A stretch of DNA of 64,000 nt from Paenibacillus xylanilyticus (GTDB lineage Bacteria; Bacillota; Bacilli; Paenibacillales; Paenibacillaceae), in NCBI RefSeq assembly GCF_009664365.1, contig NZ_CP044310.1, positions 4,839,001-4,903,000 of the forward strand, read 5' to 3'. Within the stretch, counting starts at the first letter, position 1; each line of letters opens with the position of its first letter. Both the position numbers and the translations under genes were made by a program. The notes below the pieces were generated by a model. It had not been told where the DNA came from and made no database searches. It worked only from the letters and a program-made list of their open reading frames with translations. Positions 17,660 to 27,079 of this stretch are shown one piece after another.

Positions 17660-18025
17660 ATGTTGATGAAACTAAACTGGATCACGCTCCGGGTGCGCAA
17701 CCTGGAAGCCTCGCTTGGGTTCTACCACGGCATGCTCGGGCTTCCAATTCAGCGTCAATTCGAAAGTCGCGGGCGACAAATTGCCATGTTGGGCACTGAA
17801 AATGAAACCATGCTGGAGCTGATTGAGGGAAGTGAATCCGTCCTCAAAAAGGACTCTGGCGTGTCCATCGGCTATGAGGTGAGTTCACTGGAAGAAGCCA
17901 TGGAACAACTGGCAGTACTGAATATTCCCATTGTTCGCGGGCCCATTCAGCCGAATCCACATCTACGCTTCCTTTACATTGCCGACCCGGACGGCTTCGA
18001 GGTACAACTCGCCGAACATGCATGA
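17660..18025 (+). CDS. VOC (glyoxalase/bleomycin-resistance fold) family protein
   Basis: The 121-residue protein has one VOC domain made of two beta-alpha-beta-beta-beta units. The first starts LNWITLRVRNLEASLGFYHG (metal/ligand site region); the second starts VSIGYEVSSLEEAMEQL and ends LRFLYIADPDGFEVQLAEH with the conserved DPDGFxxxL block. It may be a glyoxalase-like or thiol-transferase enzyme, but the substrate cannot be told. The start is ATG at 17660 after AAAGGAGAG; longer in-frame starts lack an RBS. It is monocistronic. Confidence 0.9.
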   Translation: MLMKLNWITLRVRNLEASLGFYHGMLGLPIQRQFESRGRQIAMLGTENETMLELIEGSESVLKKDSGVSIGYEVSSLEEAMEQLAVLNIPIVRGPIQPNPHLRFLYIADPDGFEVQLAEHA

Positions 18026-18108
18026 TCTGATGTGACACTCATGGAGCAGCGTTACCACGTTATGATGTTGTGCTTTGCCTGGAACCAACCTTTGTACCCT
18101 ATACAAAC

Positions 18109-18149
18109 AAGAGCATCTCTAGTTATGCCTAGAACATGCTCTTTTTTTT
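18109..18149. terminator. Bidirectional terminator
   Basis: AAGAGCAT / ATGCTCTT stem with an inner TCTAG/CTAGA pairing, followed by TTTTTTTT, between the VOC and ankyrin genes. Confidence 0.75.
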
Positions 18150-18153
18150 GTAT

Positions 18154-18867
18154 TCACAATTGATTTGAGGGATTTGTTGGACACTTCACTCTTAGCAGCT
18201 CGGCAAGCCGGCGATATCTCGGTCCATCTTCGCTTTGGTTCACTTCATCTTCGCCCATTTCCAGCCAATAATCGGCATCCAGTAGATCTACCATGTCCAG
18301 CAGTGTGATCTCCGCACAGGCAGGATGTTCACAAGCAGCCAGCATAGGCTCAGGACTGTCATCCCAGTTGTACCCGTCCACGACAGCATGCAGAAGTACA
18401 GCTGAGTCCAGATCACGGATCTTCGCGGCTGCCCTCTCTGAAGATTCTTCGTACAAAATGTCATCCACGATGGCCTGTTCCGCCTGGGTCAGCCGAAGTC
18501 TAACCGAGCCCGTGGTACCGAGCAGCATATCTGCAATAGCCGGGTCGCGTCTAGCTGCATTCCAGGCCGTCGCCTGAATTCCATAGGTAGAATCCAGCTT
18601 CACCCCATATTCGAGCAATAGCTGGATGGCTTCGATCTGCTTGAACTTTACAGCTTTTTTTAGAGCGGTATCGCCGAGTTTGTCTTCCGCGTCCAAGTCT
18701 GCTTGCTGTTCCAACAGACATTTAATAGCCTCAGCTGGCATGCGATACGTCAAGAAAAGCATTAACGGCGTACGTCCCCGTTCATCCCGCTCATTGATAT
18801 CCAAGCTATGTACTGCTGCGCAAGCTTGCTCCACATCTTTGGACTTACTAATTTCAAGCCAATTCAT
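18154..18867 (-). CDS. Ankyrin repeat protein
   Basis: The 237-residue soluble protein has an N-terminal ankyrin array (about residues 15-125): INERDERGRTPLMLFL, DAEDKLGDTALKKAVKFKQI and LDSTYGIQATAWNAARRD show the TPLxxA pattern. The C-terminal half (about 130-237) is acidic and unrecognised (DDILYEESSERAAAKIRDLD, LLDMVDLLDADYWLEMGEDE). Ankyrin proteins of this type are often orphan immunity proteins, but that is inference. ATG 18867 has AAGGGGGAG upstream. Confidence 0.8.
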   Translation of the reverse strand: MNWLEISKSKDVEQACAAVHSLDINERDERGRTPLMLFLTYRMPAEAIKCLLEQQADLDAEDKLGDTALKKAVKFKQIEAIQLLLEYGVKLDSTYGIQATAWNAARRDPAIADMLLGTTGSVRLRLTQAEQAIVDDILYEESSERAAAKIRDLDSAVLLHAVVDGYNWDDSPEPMLAACEHPACAEITLLDMVDLLDADYWLEMGEDEVNQSEDGPRYRRLAELLRVKCPTNPSNQL

Positions 18868-18950
18868 TAACCATTCTCCCCCTTGCAACTCTCATTCTAC
18901 ATTACACTGTAAAGGAGATATACATGGGGTTCAAGTCACCAATTGGCAGC

Positions 18951-18986
18951 AAAAAGACCGCCTCACGATGAACGTAAGGGCGGTCT
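18951..18986 (-). terminator. Terminator of the chemoreceptor gene
   Basis: AGACCGCC / GGCGGTCT stem; on the minus strand TTTTT follows directly. Confidence 0.8.
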
Positions 18987-19005
18987 CAACATTTTCTACT
19001 TAAAA

Positions 19006-20550
19006 CTAGCCTGCCTTCTTAGCTGACAGCGTATCGATCGGTACGACACTCGGCGAAGGGCGATTATCTGCCTTCTCTTCCGTGACAGGAGCGGACAACT
19101 GATGATCCGACACCAGTTCATTCAGGTTCAGAATCAGTTGCTCCAGCTCACCGAAGCTGTCCACCATCTTCTGAGTCAGGTTACGCTGTTCCTCCATACT
19201 TGCAAGAATCTCTTCAGTAGCTGCACTGGATTGCTCCGTTACACTAGAAATCTCGGAAACCTCATTCACGACTTTGGTGGAGGATTCCTTCATCGTGGCC
19301 GAACTGCTCTCAATGTCCGTGGCCTGATTCAGCACTTCCTGGGAATTGCTATTAATGGTACGGAAAACAACTTCTGCCGTCTGCACGCTGTCTCTTCCTT
19401 CCTGAAGAGCAAGGCGGATGCGTTCGAAGCGATCCGTCAGAGCCTGCGTTTGTCCTTTTAACCGGGTCAAAATGGTGCCAATCTCACTTGCCGACTGACC
19501 AGAGTGCTCTGCCAGCTTGCGAACTTCCTCTGAAACCACGGCAAATCCGCGTCCATGTTCGCCTGCACGAGCGGCTTCGATCGCTGCATTGAGTGCAAGC
19601 AAGTTGGTCTGGTTCGCAATATCCGAGATACTGTTCAACATCAGGGACATCGCTTCACTTTCCTCATTGAACTTTCTCATATCGGATGCTGTGGTATCAA
19701 TCGTCTCATAGAGTTCCTGCATCTGCACATTCAGATGGTCCATCTGTGCACTTCCCGTTTCCGTGCTGGATGCCATACTGGCAGACAGTTCTTTCATTTG
19801 AGACGAATAGGAAGCAACATCACGGATATGATGATCCGACAGGGACAGGGATTCCGAAATTTCCGCTACGCTGGTCGCCTGGAACTCCACACCTTTGGCC
19901 ACTTCACTGAATCCAAGCGTCACTTCATGCGTGATGGACCCGGTCGCGTCCACCTTTTGTTTCAGTTGATCCGTATAGAGAGACAGGCCTTCCACCGAAG
20001 CTTTGACACGTTCCATCATGGTCTCAACTCTTTGTTTGGATTGCTCTACTTCCTGCCAGCGGACTTCGCTGTCCAGGAAAAGCCTTTGATTCAAATGGGA
20101 GACTAACATCAGGATTGCTCCGGTAAGAGCGAACAGTCCAACGTTAACAATGTTCTCTATAAGTTCATCAGCTTGAGCTGTGTTGATAACAAATAGCTGG
20201 AGCACACTGTGGGCTAGCAAAACAAAAAAACCAATCATAAAAAACTTCTTGTTCGGAATGAGCAGCAAAACAGCGGTTATTACCAGACTCATCGTAAGGT
20301 TAACCGTACCCCAACCGACATAGACCCCACATAAGGTAATCAAAATGGTAAACAGCCAAGGAATTAAATGAATATGTTTTCTTTTCACATTAGCGTATGT
20401 AACCCAAGCTGCAAACAAAATGGCAATCCCATTGGAAACAAGCAGCTTTGGGAGCATGAAGCTCAGACTCACACCAATTGCAAGAATAACCCACAAAATG
20501 ATACTGATCAGCTTGTTCCTTTTCCAAATAATCTCATCATACCGATTCAT
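19006..20550 (-). CDS. Methyl-accepting chemotaxis protein, membrane-embedded sensor
   Basis: The 514-residue receptor has about six hydrophobic segments in the first 175 residues (e.g. [53 protein letters not shown]) and no extracellular ligand domain. The signal-sensing part must therefore lie in the membrane. A long coiled coil carries the MCP signalling domain, whose hairpin tip reads [20 protein letters not shown] followed by [15 protein letters not shown], the CheA/CheW contact. The C-terminus lacks a CheR-tether pentapeptide. A sigma-D-like promoter lies upstream at 20711-20738, which fits motility control. Ligand unknown; energy or redox taxis is possible. Confidence 0.93.
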   Translation of the reverse strand: MNRYDEIIWKRNKLISIILWVILAIGVSLSFMLPKLLVSNGIAILFAAWVTYANVKRKHIHLIPWLFTILITLCGVYVGWGTVNLTMSLVITAVLLLIPNKKFFMIGFFVLLAHSVLQLFVINTAQADELIENIVNVGLFALTGAILMLVSHLNQRLFLDSEVRWQEVEQSKQRVETMMERVKASVEGLSLYTDQLKQKVDATGSITHEVTLGFSEVAKGVEFQATSVAEISESLSLSDHHIRDVASYSSQMKELSASMASSTETGSAQMDHLNVQMQELYETIDTTASDMRKFNEESEAMSLMLNSISDIANQTNLLALNAAIEAARAGEHGRGFAVVSEEVRKLAEHSGQSASEIGTILTRLKGQTQALTDRFERIRLALQEGRDSVQTAEVVFRTINSNSQEVLNQATDIESSSATMKESSTKVVNEVSEISSVTEQSSAATEEILASMEEQRNLTQKMVDSFGELEQLILNLNELVSDHQLSAPVTEEKADNRPSPSVVPIDTLSAKKAG

Positions 20551-20710
20551 CCGTTCCCCGTCCTTTATCTAGGTAAATGTGGTGTTGTAGGGCAACTCTG
20601 TACTACATTCCATTGGTCTATGGTCCTGCATATCCACCATTCGCAAATACCTCACGCCGTAGCATAGTACAAATTAACTTCATAAACATGAAATGAGCGC
20701 TACATTATGT

Positions 20711-20738
20711 ATATCGGTATTCTAAATTTCAAATTTTA
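20711..20738 (-). promoter_or_regulatory. Sigma-D (motility) type promoter of the chemoreceptor gene
   Basis: TAAA at 20735-20738 and ACCGATAT at 20711-20718 are separated by 16 bases. The B. subtilis sigma-D consensus is TAAA-N15-GCCGATAT, so there is one mismatch and a one-base longer spacer. The 20551-20868 stretch otherwise holds only this promoter and the terminator at 20786. Confidence 0.5.
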
Positions 20739-20785
20739 TATGCAGCTGCAAAATAAAATGCTTCCTTGTCCACTGAGAGACCAGA

Positions 20786-20823
20786 CAAAAAGCCCGCCTT
20801 GAACGCTACGCGTACAGGCAGGC
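20786..20823 (-). terminator. Terminator-like hairpin between chemoreceptor promoter and DUF4179 gene
   Basis: GCC.GCCT / AGGC.GGC stem with AAAAA on its left, giving a T-run after the stem on the minus strand. It lies downstream of the DUF4179 stop at 20869, so it ends the sigma/anti-sigma operon. Confidence 0.65.
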
Positions 20824-20868
20824 CAATCCGGTTTGATTCAGCTCAATATATGATGTTGGCAGACCATC

Positions 20869-22008
20869 CTATTTGATTTCCAACTTAATCATCTCGCGCT
20901 CTGCTTCCTGAAGATCATTGTACACTTTGCCTGGTGCACGCAGCTTTAATACTAACGATTGTGGATCATCCAGCAGGTTGCTGCTGAACGAGTAGATCAT
21001 GCCGTCTTCGGTGCCCGCTCCTCCTACCGAGGATAATTCTATCTGCTTACCATCCTTGGTGGTTGAGACGATTTTAACCGGATTCACCGCATCGGAGATC
21101 TTAAGCTTAGTTTGGTAATCAATCTCTTTCTCAGGTTCGTAGATGAATCTGGCACGAGTCACAAGCGGTGATATCTCTACCTCAGATAACATCACCTCAT
21201 ATCCGCCAACTGTGAATAGCTTATTCAGTTCCAAGACTTCCGTCTGTGGAACCGAGAATTTGGGATCCAGATCAAGAGTCATTTTTAGACGATCCGAGTA
21301 ATGCATTTCAGAAACTTTCGTCCCGATTTGGGGATCATCCAACTTACCCGGGTCAACAGAGGCGATCTGAAAATCCAGCAATAGTTTCTCCGGAAGTGGG
21401 TTGGCTCGGTCGATGTCTATCGTTTCACGCCCATGAAGCGTGTGCATGCCTTTACCCAATTGCGTTCCTCCGACATTGCCATTATCCAACTTACGATGGG
21501 TTACACCATCCGTAATTCGAGCACTGTTAACATTATAGATCTCTTGAGAATCATCTGTTTTCGCTGTATATAACACGGTGATCCGATTCTCATCTGCCAT
21601 AATTGCATCAATGTTCAATTGATAAACCCCCGTTCTAACGCTACGGTTTACAAACTGAACATAACCGTTATTTATTGCGGATTCCATTGACTCTCTATCG
21701 ATATCCGTCTCAGCTAATTTACGAAAAGGCTCCAGCACTCCCCAATCCTGAATGGGTTCAACAGCTGTTGTCTGGGGGATCATAATCCCTCGGTATGGCC
21801 CGAGTAGGAGGCACGCTGCAGTAATTGCTGTTATGAGCACAGCAGTAATCCATTTTATTGGGATACCGCTTGTCGTTCGCCTCGCTCTTGCTTTTGCAAG
21901 CCCTCGCTGGATAGCAAACGCCGTATCTGCCGGGTTCAGCTGCTGTTTCTCCAGTTTGACCTGATAGGCGTCTGCGAGTAGTACCTTTTCCTCCGGACTA
22001 GTTCTCAT
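20869..22008 (-). CDS. DUF4179 domain anti-sigma factor
   Basis: The 379-residue single-pass membrane protein has a cytoplasmic N-terminus (about 1-48), one TM helix (about 50-70, WITAVLITAITAACLLLG) and a large extracellular domain. In the extracellular domain GVYQLNIDAIMADENRITVL and the 'LYTAKTDDSQEIYNV' stretch fit DUF4179, a domain of RsiV/YlaD-like anti-sigma factors in Bacillaceae. It overlaps the upstream ECF sigma gene by 11 bases (start inside the sigma stop region), the standard sign of a sigma/anti-sigma pair. It should sequester the sigma factor at the membrane until an envelope signal releases it. Signal unknown. Confidence 0.88.
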   Translation of the reverse strand: MRTSPEEKVLLADAYQVKLEKQQLNPADTAFAIQRGLAKARARRTTSGIPIKWITAVLITAITAACLLLGPYRGIMIPQTTAVEPIQDWGVLEPFRKLAETDIDRESMESAINNGYVQFVNRSVRTGVYQLNIDAIMADENRITVLYTAKTDDSQEIYNVNSARITDGVTHRKLDNGNVGGTQLGKGMHTLHGRETIDIDRANPLPEKLLLDFQIASVDPGKLDDPQIGTKVSEMHYSDRLKMTLDLDPKFSVPQTEVLELNKLFTVGGYEVMLSEVEISPLVTRARFIYEPEKEIDYQTKLKISDAVNPVKIVSTTKDGKQIELSSVGGAGTEDGMIYSFSSNLLDDPQSLVLKLRAPGKVYNDLQEAEREMIKLEIK

Positions 22009-22546
22009 GCCAATCCCCCCTGTTCTTCATCAGTTTGCGTAAGTGCTCCAATCCCTTGTGCTGCCAGGTTTTGATGGTGCCTTCGGGTTTGCCGAGGATC
22101 GAGGCAATCTCGCTTAGGGTCATGTCGTTATAATACTTCAGCAATAATACATGGCGGTATTTCGGTTTTATCTTTTGCAACAATGACCACATGGCGATTC
22201 GATTATCCTCCAGGCTTGCACTAATGAAATCTGCTACCACTTCCTCCAAACCGTCATTAGACAGCGGTGTAGTCCGCTTGCGGCGTCTCTGTTCATCAAT
22301 ACAGACATAGATCAGAATTCGAATGATCCAGGATTTGAACGCTTTTTCATTTTTCAAACTCCGACGCTTCGTCCAAGCCCGGCATGTCATCTCCTGTACA
22401 GCTTCCAGTGCATCATGACGATTGCGGAGATAGCTGTAGGCAATGGAAATCAGTGTATCCTGATGCTCCATGATGGACTGGACAAACACCGTCTCATCTT
22501 CGGTTTGCACGAATATCATCTTCTTCATCTCGGCTTTGGTCTCCAC
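21998..22546 (-). CDS. ECF RNA polymerase sigma factor
   Basis: The 182-residue factor shows sigma region 2 (about 25-90: HQDTLISIAYSYLRNRHDAL, RAWTKRRSLKNEKAFKSWII) and region 4 (about 125-180: LLLKYYNDMTLSEIASIL, GKPEGTIKTWQHKGLEHLRK). It should direct RNA polymerase to a small envelope-stress regulon, probably including its own operon. The start is GTG at 22546 because AAGGAGG lies 8 bases upstream; a longer frame to 22624 has no RBS. It is coupled to the DUF4179 anti-sigma gene by an 11-base overlap. Confidence 0.93.
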   Translation of the reverse strand: METKAEMKKMIFVQTEDETVFVQSIMEHQDTLISIAYSYLRNRHDALEAVQEMTCRAWTKRRSLKNEKAFKSWIIRILIYVCIDEQRRRKRTTPLSNDGLEEVVADFISASLEDNRIAMWSLLQKIKPKYRHVLLLKYYNDMTLSEIASILGKPEGTIKTWQHKGLEHLRKLMKNRGDWHEN

Positions 22547-22710
22547 CCCGGTTCCCTCCTTCTCTCTCTTTCTGTGGTATAAGACGGGCAACTGCACCAA
22601 ACGGTTTTTATTATTTGCCCACATGCCAAATGAGCCGGATTGTAAAATAGATTAAAACTGGCCCGTTAAGGCTCAGGGCTGCTGTCCGGAGCTCTTTTGA
22701 GTTAAACGAT

Positions 22711-22746
22711 AAAAAGAATGACCCCTGTTTAACACAGAGATCATTC
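22711..22746 (-). terminator. Terminator after the DUF5412 gene
   Basis: GAATGA.CCTGT / ACAG..TCATTC stem; the minus-strand product ends in TCTTTTTAT. The 22547-22909 stretch holds this hairpin and nothing else I can support. Confidence 0.7.
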
Positions 22747-22909
22747 ATTAATCCGTACTGTTTTTTATTAAAATGTGCTTGAGCGATCCTCGTACGTTTT
22801 CTATAAACTCTATTTATTTATGTAATGTGGAATGGGTGATTTTCACTCACGTTAAAGGGTTATTACTGATCAGCATGAGTTACAACGGGATCTCTAGAAA
22901 GCTTGGTTT

Positions 22910-23443
22910 CTATTGTGGAATCCAGGTTTTCTCTAGCAATAAATTCACTTGGTGCTCATTAATGACAACGGTGTGGTTATTGCTCCATTCCAACTGGACT
23001 TGATCTGTTTTTCGCTCCGAATACACTACTTTTCGAAACCAAAGCGGTCCCTGTAATTCCCCTACAATACCGAATGTCCCCATTGCACCCGCATCTGTTT
23101 TATAGAATTTCAGTGTATAGTGCTGATCTGGCGAATGTGTCGTCGTAAGTAATACTTTTGCTCCGGAGAACATCACCGTAAATGATGCAACGACAAGTAG
23201 TAGGACAATGAGGACTGAAGAGAGAATCACCGAGATCCAGCTTCTCCGCTTCGCAAAGTTGTTCGATCGATCTTGAATACCAAATAAGGCTAGAGCAAGA
23301 ACAAATATAGAAGTAACGAGCAACACATAGACAGGCGGAGCAATCAACCATAGATTATGCATATTGGCATATAATGAGTAAAATGAAATGAAATATAAAA
23401 TGAGCACGAGCAGCAATGCAATCCTGTTCATTTTTTTCACCAT
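22910..23443 (-). CDS. DUF5412-like membrane protein
   Basis: The 177-residue protein has three hydrophobic segments (about 6-25 IALLLVLILYFISFYSLYA, 32-55 and 70-95 WISVILSSVLIVLLLVVASF) followed by a C-terminal soluble domain. That domain has the series HYTLKFYKTDAGAMGTFGI, GELQGPLWFRKVVY and VQLEWSNNHTVVINEHQV, which matches DUF5412 proteins as I remember them. The start ATG 23443 has AGGGGA upstream. It begins 10 bases after the stop of the SUKH gene, so they form one transcript. Function unknown. Confidence 0.75.
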   Translation of the reverse strand: MVKKMNRIALLLVLILYFISFYSLYANMHNLWLIAPPVYVLLVTSIFVLALALFGIQDRSNNFAKRRSWISVILSSVLIVLLLVVASFTVMFSGAKVLLTTTHSPDQHYTLKFYKTDAGAMGTFGIVGELQGPLWFRKVVYSERKTDQVQLEWSNNHTVVINEHQVNLLLEKTWIPQ

Positions 23444-23453
23444 CAAGATTCCC

Positions 23454-24074
23454 CTACTCTTCATTCAATTCATGGATGGAACGATCCAGCCATAACTCAT
23501 ACCAATCCAGAAATCGCAGACGTTCCGTATTGCCGAAATAATGATCCGGATAGATGCCGCTGCGATTTGCCCGATCATCGGTCCAGATCTCCCCGCTGCA
23601 TGGTCCATTCAAGACCAGATTCATGGAAATGCCGCAGCCAAAATCACTGATGCGCAGCAGGCCAGCCGACCGTTTAGGATCCAGATAATCATGGTCCAGT
23701 GCCTCCCACTCCTCTTCTTCCTTGCTGTCATCATACCAGTCAACTTCCCAATTCCAAGCTTCTACATAGGGAAATGGATCCGAGATAGCATTCAGCTCAT
23801 TGTCATATCCAATGACGGCATACACCCCATTTTCCGGCTTCTCCAGTCCGTAATATGGACCTGCTCCTCCCGACCCGATATGCAGCAAAAAAGCCCGATA
23901 CTCCTCTGGCAAAGTAATCTTCCATTTCTGTTCGAACCCTGTGATCTCTTCGGGTGTCCATACCCGCTCCATCACATACTCATGATTCTCTGCCCCAAAC
24001 AAGCTCATTTCCGCATCCAAGCTGCGTAGATTCTGCAACTTCTCGCTTATGCGTTCCAGCTGCTGCTTATACAC
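23454..24074 (-). CDS. SMI1/KNR4 (SUKH) family protein
   Basis: The 206-residue protein has the classical SUKH order: VWTPEEITGFEQKWKITLPE, then EYRAFLLHIGSGGAGPYYGL, later LLRISDFGCGISMNLVLNGP, CSGEIWTDDRANRSGI and FLDWYELWLDRSIHEL. Such proteins are often immunity proteins to secreted nuclease-type toxins; some regulate the cell wall in fungi. It is second-last in a five-gene minus-strand cluster (HEAT, unknown, unknown, SUKH, DUF5412). The spacing to the upstream gene is 15 bases. No toxin is found in the window. Confidence 0.88.
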   Translation of the reverse strand: MYKQQLERISEKLQNLRSLDAEMSLFGAENHEYVMERVWTPEEITGFEQKWKITLPEEYRAFLLHIGSGGAGPYYGLEKPENGVYAVIGYDNELNAISDPFPYVEAWNWEVDWYDDSKEEEEWEALDHDYLDPKRSAGLLRISDFGCGISMNLVLNGPCSGEIWTDDRANRSGIYPDHYFGNTERLRFLDWYELWLDRSIHELNEE

Positions 24075-24089
24075 GACTGCTGTCCCCCC

Positions 24090-24779
24090 TCACCCTCTAT
24101 CCATTCGTTCTACGACATATCCACGTTGATGCAGCTCATTCAGCGCTGCTTCTACATCACGTTCAGGACATAGCTTCTTGATTAAACTGGCCGTTACCGG
24201 TTTTCCTTCATATACCTCAGAGATCGCAGACAGCGGCAGTTCATGTGACTCGTAATAACCCTCTGCCCAATCAGCGAACGCCTCCGGTGTTTCCTCAATA
24301 TAACCCAGCAAAAAATCGGCACCGCCTGTGGCATCGTCTTCGCTTTCTTCGATGAACGCCTGCTGAATCCAGCTTCCTGTCTTCCACTCCGGATCGTTTC
24401 CTTCCTGCCAAATACAAAAGGTAACATCTTCGGGTTCCATTCTCTCTTCCTGGTCGGCCAAGATGGCTCGCAATGCCTTCGGCACTTCATCATACATGCC
24501 CGGACAGACTTCCCCATCGTCACGAGCATGGGGGCTTAAGGGAGATTCATGATCAAACCCCTTGATTAAGGTACCCGATGGGGTAAACAGCACATGCAGG
24601 TGATCTCCTGTCCCGTTGTCGATACTCCCCCAAGCTACACCAGGCTGCAGCTCTGCTTCATAGCGGTGTACACGAAGCCATTCTTCCTCGGACAGGATGA
24701 TATCCAGTGCAGCAAGTATCCGCGTCTGTTGGTGCAGTTTATCTGAATCCGTGATCGTTGTGAAATTCCAATTCGGCAT
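24090..24779 (-). CDS. Unrecognised acidic soluble protein
   Basis: The 229-residue protein starts MPNWNFTTITDSDKLHQQTR. It is strongly acidic in the middle (EESEDDATGGADFLLGYIEE). Visible landmarks are VAWGSIDNGTGDHLHVLF, TLIKGFDHESPLSPHARDDG and a C-terminal helix ending RDVEAALNELHQRGYVVERM, a possible winged-helix-like tail. I do not recognise the family. Its location beside a SUKH gene and its compact acidic nature fit an immunity-type protein, which is inference. The start is set by GGGAGGA 6 bases upstream. Confidence 0.7.
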   Translation of the reverse strand: MPNWNFTTITDSDKLHQQTRILAALDIILSEEEWLRVHRYEAELQPGVAWGSIDNGTGDHLHVLFTPSGTLIKGFDHESPLSPHARDDGEVCPGMYDEVPKALRAILADQEERMEPEDVTFCIWQEGNDPEWKTGSWIQQAFIEESEDDATGGADFLLGYIEETPEAFADWAEGYYESHELPLSAISEVYEGKPVTASLIKKLCPERDVEAALNELHQRGYVVERMDRG

Positions 24780-24857
24780 GTGGATTCCTCCCGCTTCAGC
24801 TTTCTTCATTTCTTGAGTTCGAGTTCTATGAGACCTGTCTACCCTTATAAAAACACT

Positions 24858-25316
24858 TCAAATCCGGATCAAACTATCCAGCTCATTGTGTCCTTGAGCA
24901 CCTGGTTGAATCGTCAGTGAGATCTGATTGCCTTCTCTTGAGACGATGCAAGCCACATTTCCCGGCTGCAGCGATAGTATCATTCCATCGCATGACTCAT
25001 CCGGCTCGAGCCCTCCCCCGCTGACATCTTCAGCTGCACCCAGAAATACGCCGCCGGTTGGAACTTGCAGATAGAATACCTGCGCACCTTCCGGCACTGC
25101 GCTAGTTGAATTCGAGATGTCCACACGCCATAACACTTCGTACAATCCATCGGCGCCGAGATTGAAAAAGAGGCAATTGCCCGCATTCACCTCAGCCAGT
25201 TCATCTTCCGGAATGGACCACCAGTCGGAAGGTTCTTCTACACGGTGTTTTAACGAAGCCAGATCGAACAGGCACATGGTTGCCGTTCCCGTCACGAATT
25301 GAAATGTCCCACGCAT
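24858..25316 (-). CDS. Unrecognised small protein, beta-rich
   Basis: The 152-residue protein starts MRGTFQFVTGTATMCLFDLA. Blocks include DWWSIPEDELAEVNAGNCLF, GADGLYEVLWRVD and VFYLQVPTGGVFLGAAEDVS, mostly alternating hydrophobic, so probably beta-rich. It may be the DUF6386 family, but I am not certain. It is the second gene of the cluster, 28 bases after the HEAT gene, so it is co-transcribed. It has no signal peptide or TM helix. Function unknown. Confidence 0.7.
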   Translation of the reverse strand: MRGTFQFVTGTATMCLFDLASLKHRVEEPSDWWSIPEDELAEVNAGNCLFFNLGADGLYEVLWRVDISNSTSAVPEGAQVFYLQVPTGGVFLGAAEDVSGGGLEPDESCDGMILSLQPGNVACIVSREGNQISLTIQPGAQGHNELDSLIRI

Positions 25317-25344
25317 TCTTATCTTCCTCTCTGATTGTCATGAT

Positions 25345-26928
25345 TTATTGCATTAGCCACTCCAAGCGATGCAGCAGATCACTGTCCAGTTCCTGCCCGC
25401 ATAACGACAGAAGCTTATGCAGACGTTCCCGTTCTGCCGTGGATAATCTCCCACCGTAGCTTCGGTTCGGGTACTTGGCCCAGTTATACAGCTGGCGTTG
25501 AATGGCTTGTTTCACCCAATCGTGTCTTGCCGCTGGAAGCTGCTGCAGCAGCAGTCCAACCTGATTCCACTTGCTCATGGAAGAAATAATGCGCAGCACA
25601 TTGCGAACGACATGAGGCAGGGCATCAGGGTCCAACAACAGACCAGCCATTTCATCAGGCTGTATAAGATAGGGATGCTGCATAAGCGCGCGGCAGGCCT
25701 CCCGGGAAATGCCAGGTTGCTCGCTTGTTAGTGAATGTACAAAATGCGTTCCGTATGAAGAAGCGTCCAGCCGCATTAATCCGCGGATAACGGCTTTTCG
25801 TACGGAAATCGATGGATGCTTCGCATATTCATACACCACTTCTGCGTCTGCCTTGTCCCCCGTCTCTCCCAGTCCAGAAATTGCTGCAGCGAGATGATGA
25901 TGATCATCCCCCCAGATGACATCCAGATACCACTCCGCATAGCTCACGTTCATCCATCGTTTGGCATACCTCCGTGCTGTATCACGCACTGACAGATTTG
26001 AATCCAGAAGCCGATCCATTATAAGGGCCTTCGCATCATCAGGATACCTCGTGGCAAGTACAGCCAGACCTTCTCGGCGGATTGAAGGAACACTGTCCAG
26101 CTGCATGCCAAGTAGGGCTTCTCTCAGCTTTTGACCAGACAACATACGATCTACCCGCTGTGCTGCCCATCGCCGGATGGCAGGGTTCTCATCCCGTAAT
26201 GCCTGCTCCATAATTATGCTAGTATCCGTTCCCTCTGCTTCGAGTGAAATCCGAAAAGCGAACTGACGGATGCTGGGTTCAGGGGATACCCGTGCGTTAT
26301 GAAGGACAAACCTGCATTCCTTCTGACGCAGCAGGTGATGTACGGATCCGATAAAAGACTCGAATTGATCCCGTCCGCAGATCCGAAGTCGCTCCACAAG
26401 CAGGATATTTTCCATCCACAGCCTGGCATGCTCGGGCTTCAGTTTAAGTTCCAGTGCAGCTCTCGCCAACTGACGAATTTCGGACACCCAGTCATTCAAC
26501 CGAAGCAGCAAATAAGGAAAGCTGTAGGACTCATCCTCCCGAATCATTCTTCTAACCGCAGCCTCTCTGATATAGCCGCTCCAGTGCATCGTCAGCATGG
26601 ACAAACGGATTGTACTGGCCTGATCTATCTTAAGTACCTCACGTTCCACGACCCGCTTCCAAATGACGGGTGAAGGACGCCATTCCCTCACATGTTCGTT
26701 CAGCCACACCAGCTCGAATACTGGACACGCTTCTATTAAACGGGCGACTGCCTGCTCCGCAGCCTGACGGATAACAAGACTGTCGTCATCCATCAGTCGA
26801 AGCAGACTTGGGATCAAGATATACTCTCCGGATTGACCAAAATGACGGAGCTGCTCGGCGGTTTCCTGAACCGTTCCCGTCCCGAGCTGATCCAATCTAA
26901 GCCGGAGTTCCGAAGTTAATTGCCGCAT
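25345..26928 (-). CDS. HEAT-repeat protein
   Basis: The 527-residue all-helical protein consists of HEAT-type repeats of about 30 residues: IRQAAEQAVARLIEA, IREAAVRRMIREDE, IRQLARAALELKL, IRRWAAQRVDRML, VRDTARRYAKRWM, VRKAVIRGLMRLD and others. Each shows the A/R-x-A motif of the second helix. Repeat proteins like this are scaffolds for protein binding, and no enzyme motif is seen. It is the first gene of the HEAT-unknown-unknown-SUKH-DUF5412 cluster. RBS AAGGAG fits ATG 26928. The cluster resembles orphan immunity gene arrays. Confidence 0.85.
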   Translation of the reverse strand: MRQLTSELRLRLDQLGTGTVQETAEQLRHFGQSGEYILIPSLLRLMDDDSLVIRQAAEQAVARLIEACPVFELVWLNEHVREWRPSPVIWKRVVEREVLKIDQASTIRLSMLTMHWSGYIREAAVRRMIREDESYSFPYLLLRLNDWVSEIRQLARAALELKLKPEHARLWMENILLVERLRICGRDQFESFIGSVHHLLRQKECRFVLHNARVSPEPSIRQFAFRISLEAEGTDTSIIMEQALRDENPAIRRWAAQRVDRMLSGQKLREALLGMQLDSVPSIRREGLAVLATRYPDDAKALIMDRLLDSNLSVRDTARRYAKRWMNVSYAEWYLDVIWGDDHHHLAAAISGLGETGDKADAEVVYEYAKHPSISVRKAVIRGLMRLDASSYGTHFVHSLTSEQPGISREACRALMQHPYLIQPDEMAGLLLDPDALPHVVRNVLRIISSMSKWNQVGLLLQQLPAARHDWVKQAIQRQLYNWAKYPNRSYGGRLSTAERERLHKLLSLCGQELDSDLLHRLEWLMQ

Positions 26929-27079
26929 TTCATCCGCTCCTTCCCATCTGATTCAGGTGAGGAATCAGAACCATATCCAACCATTATATCAAGCCAGGCA
27001 ACGGGGTTAAAGGAACTCAGGGGCTATATCTGTGTATGCTATACTTGTGAGAAAAATGCAATGAAGGTGGGACTGTAAT

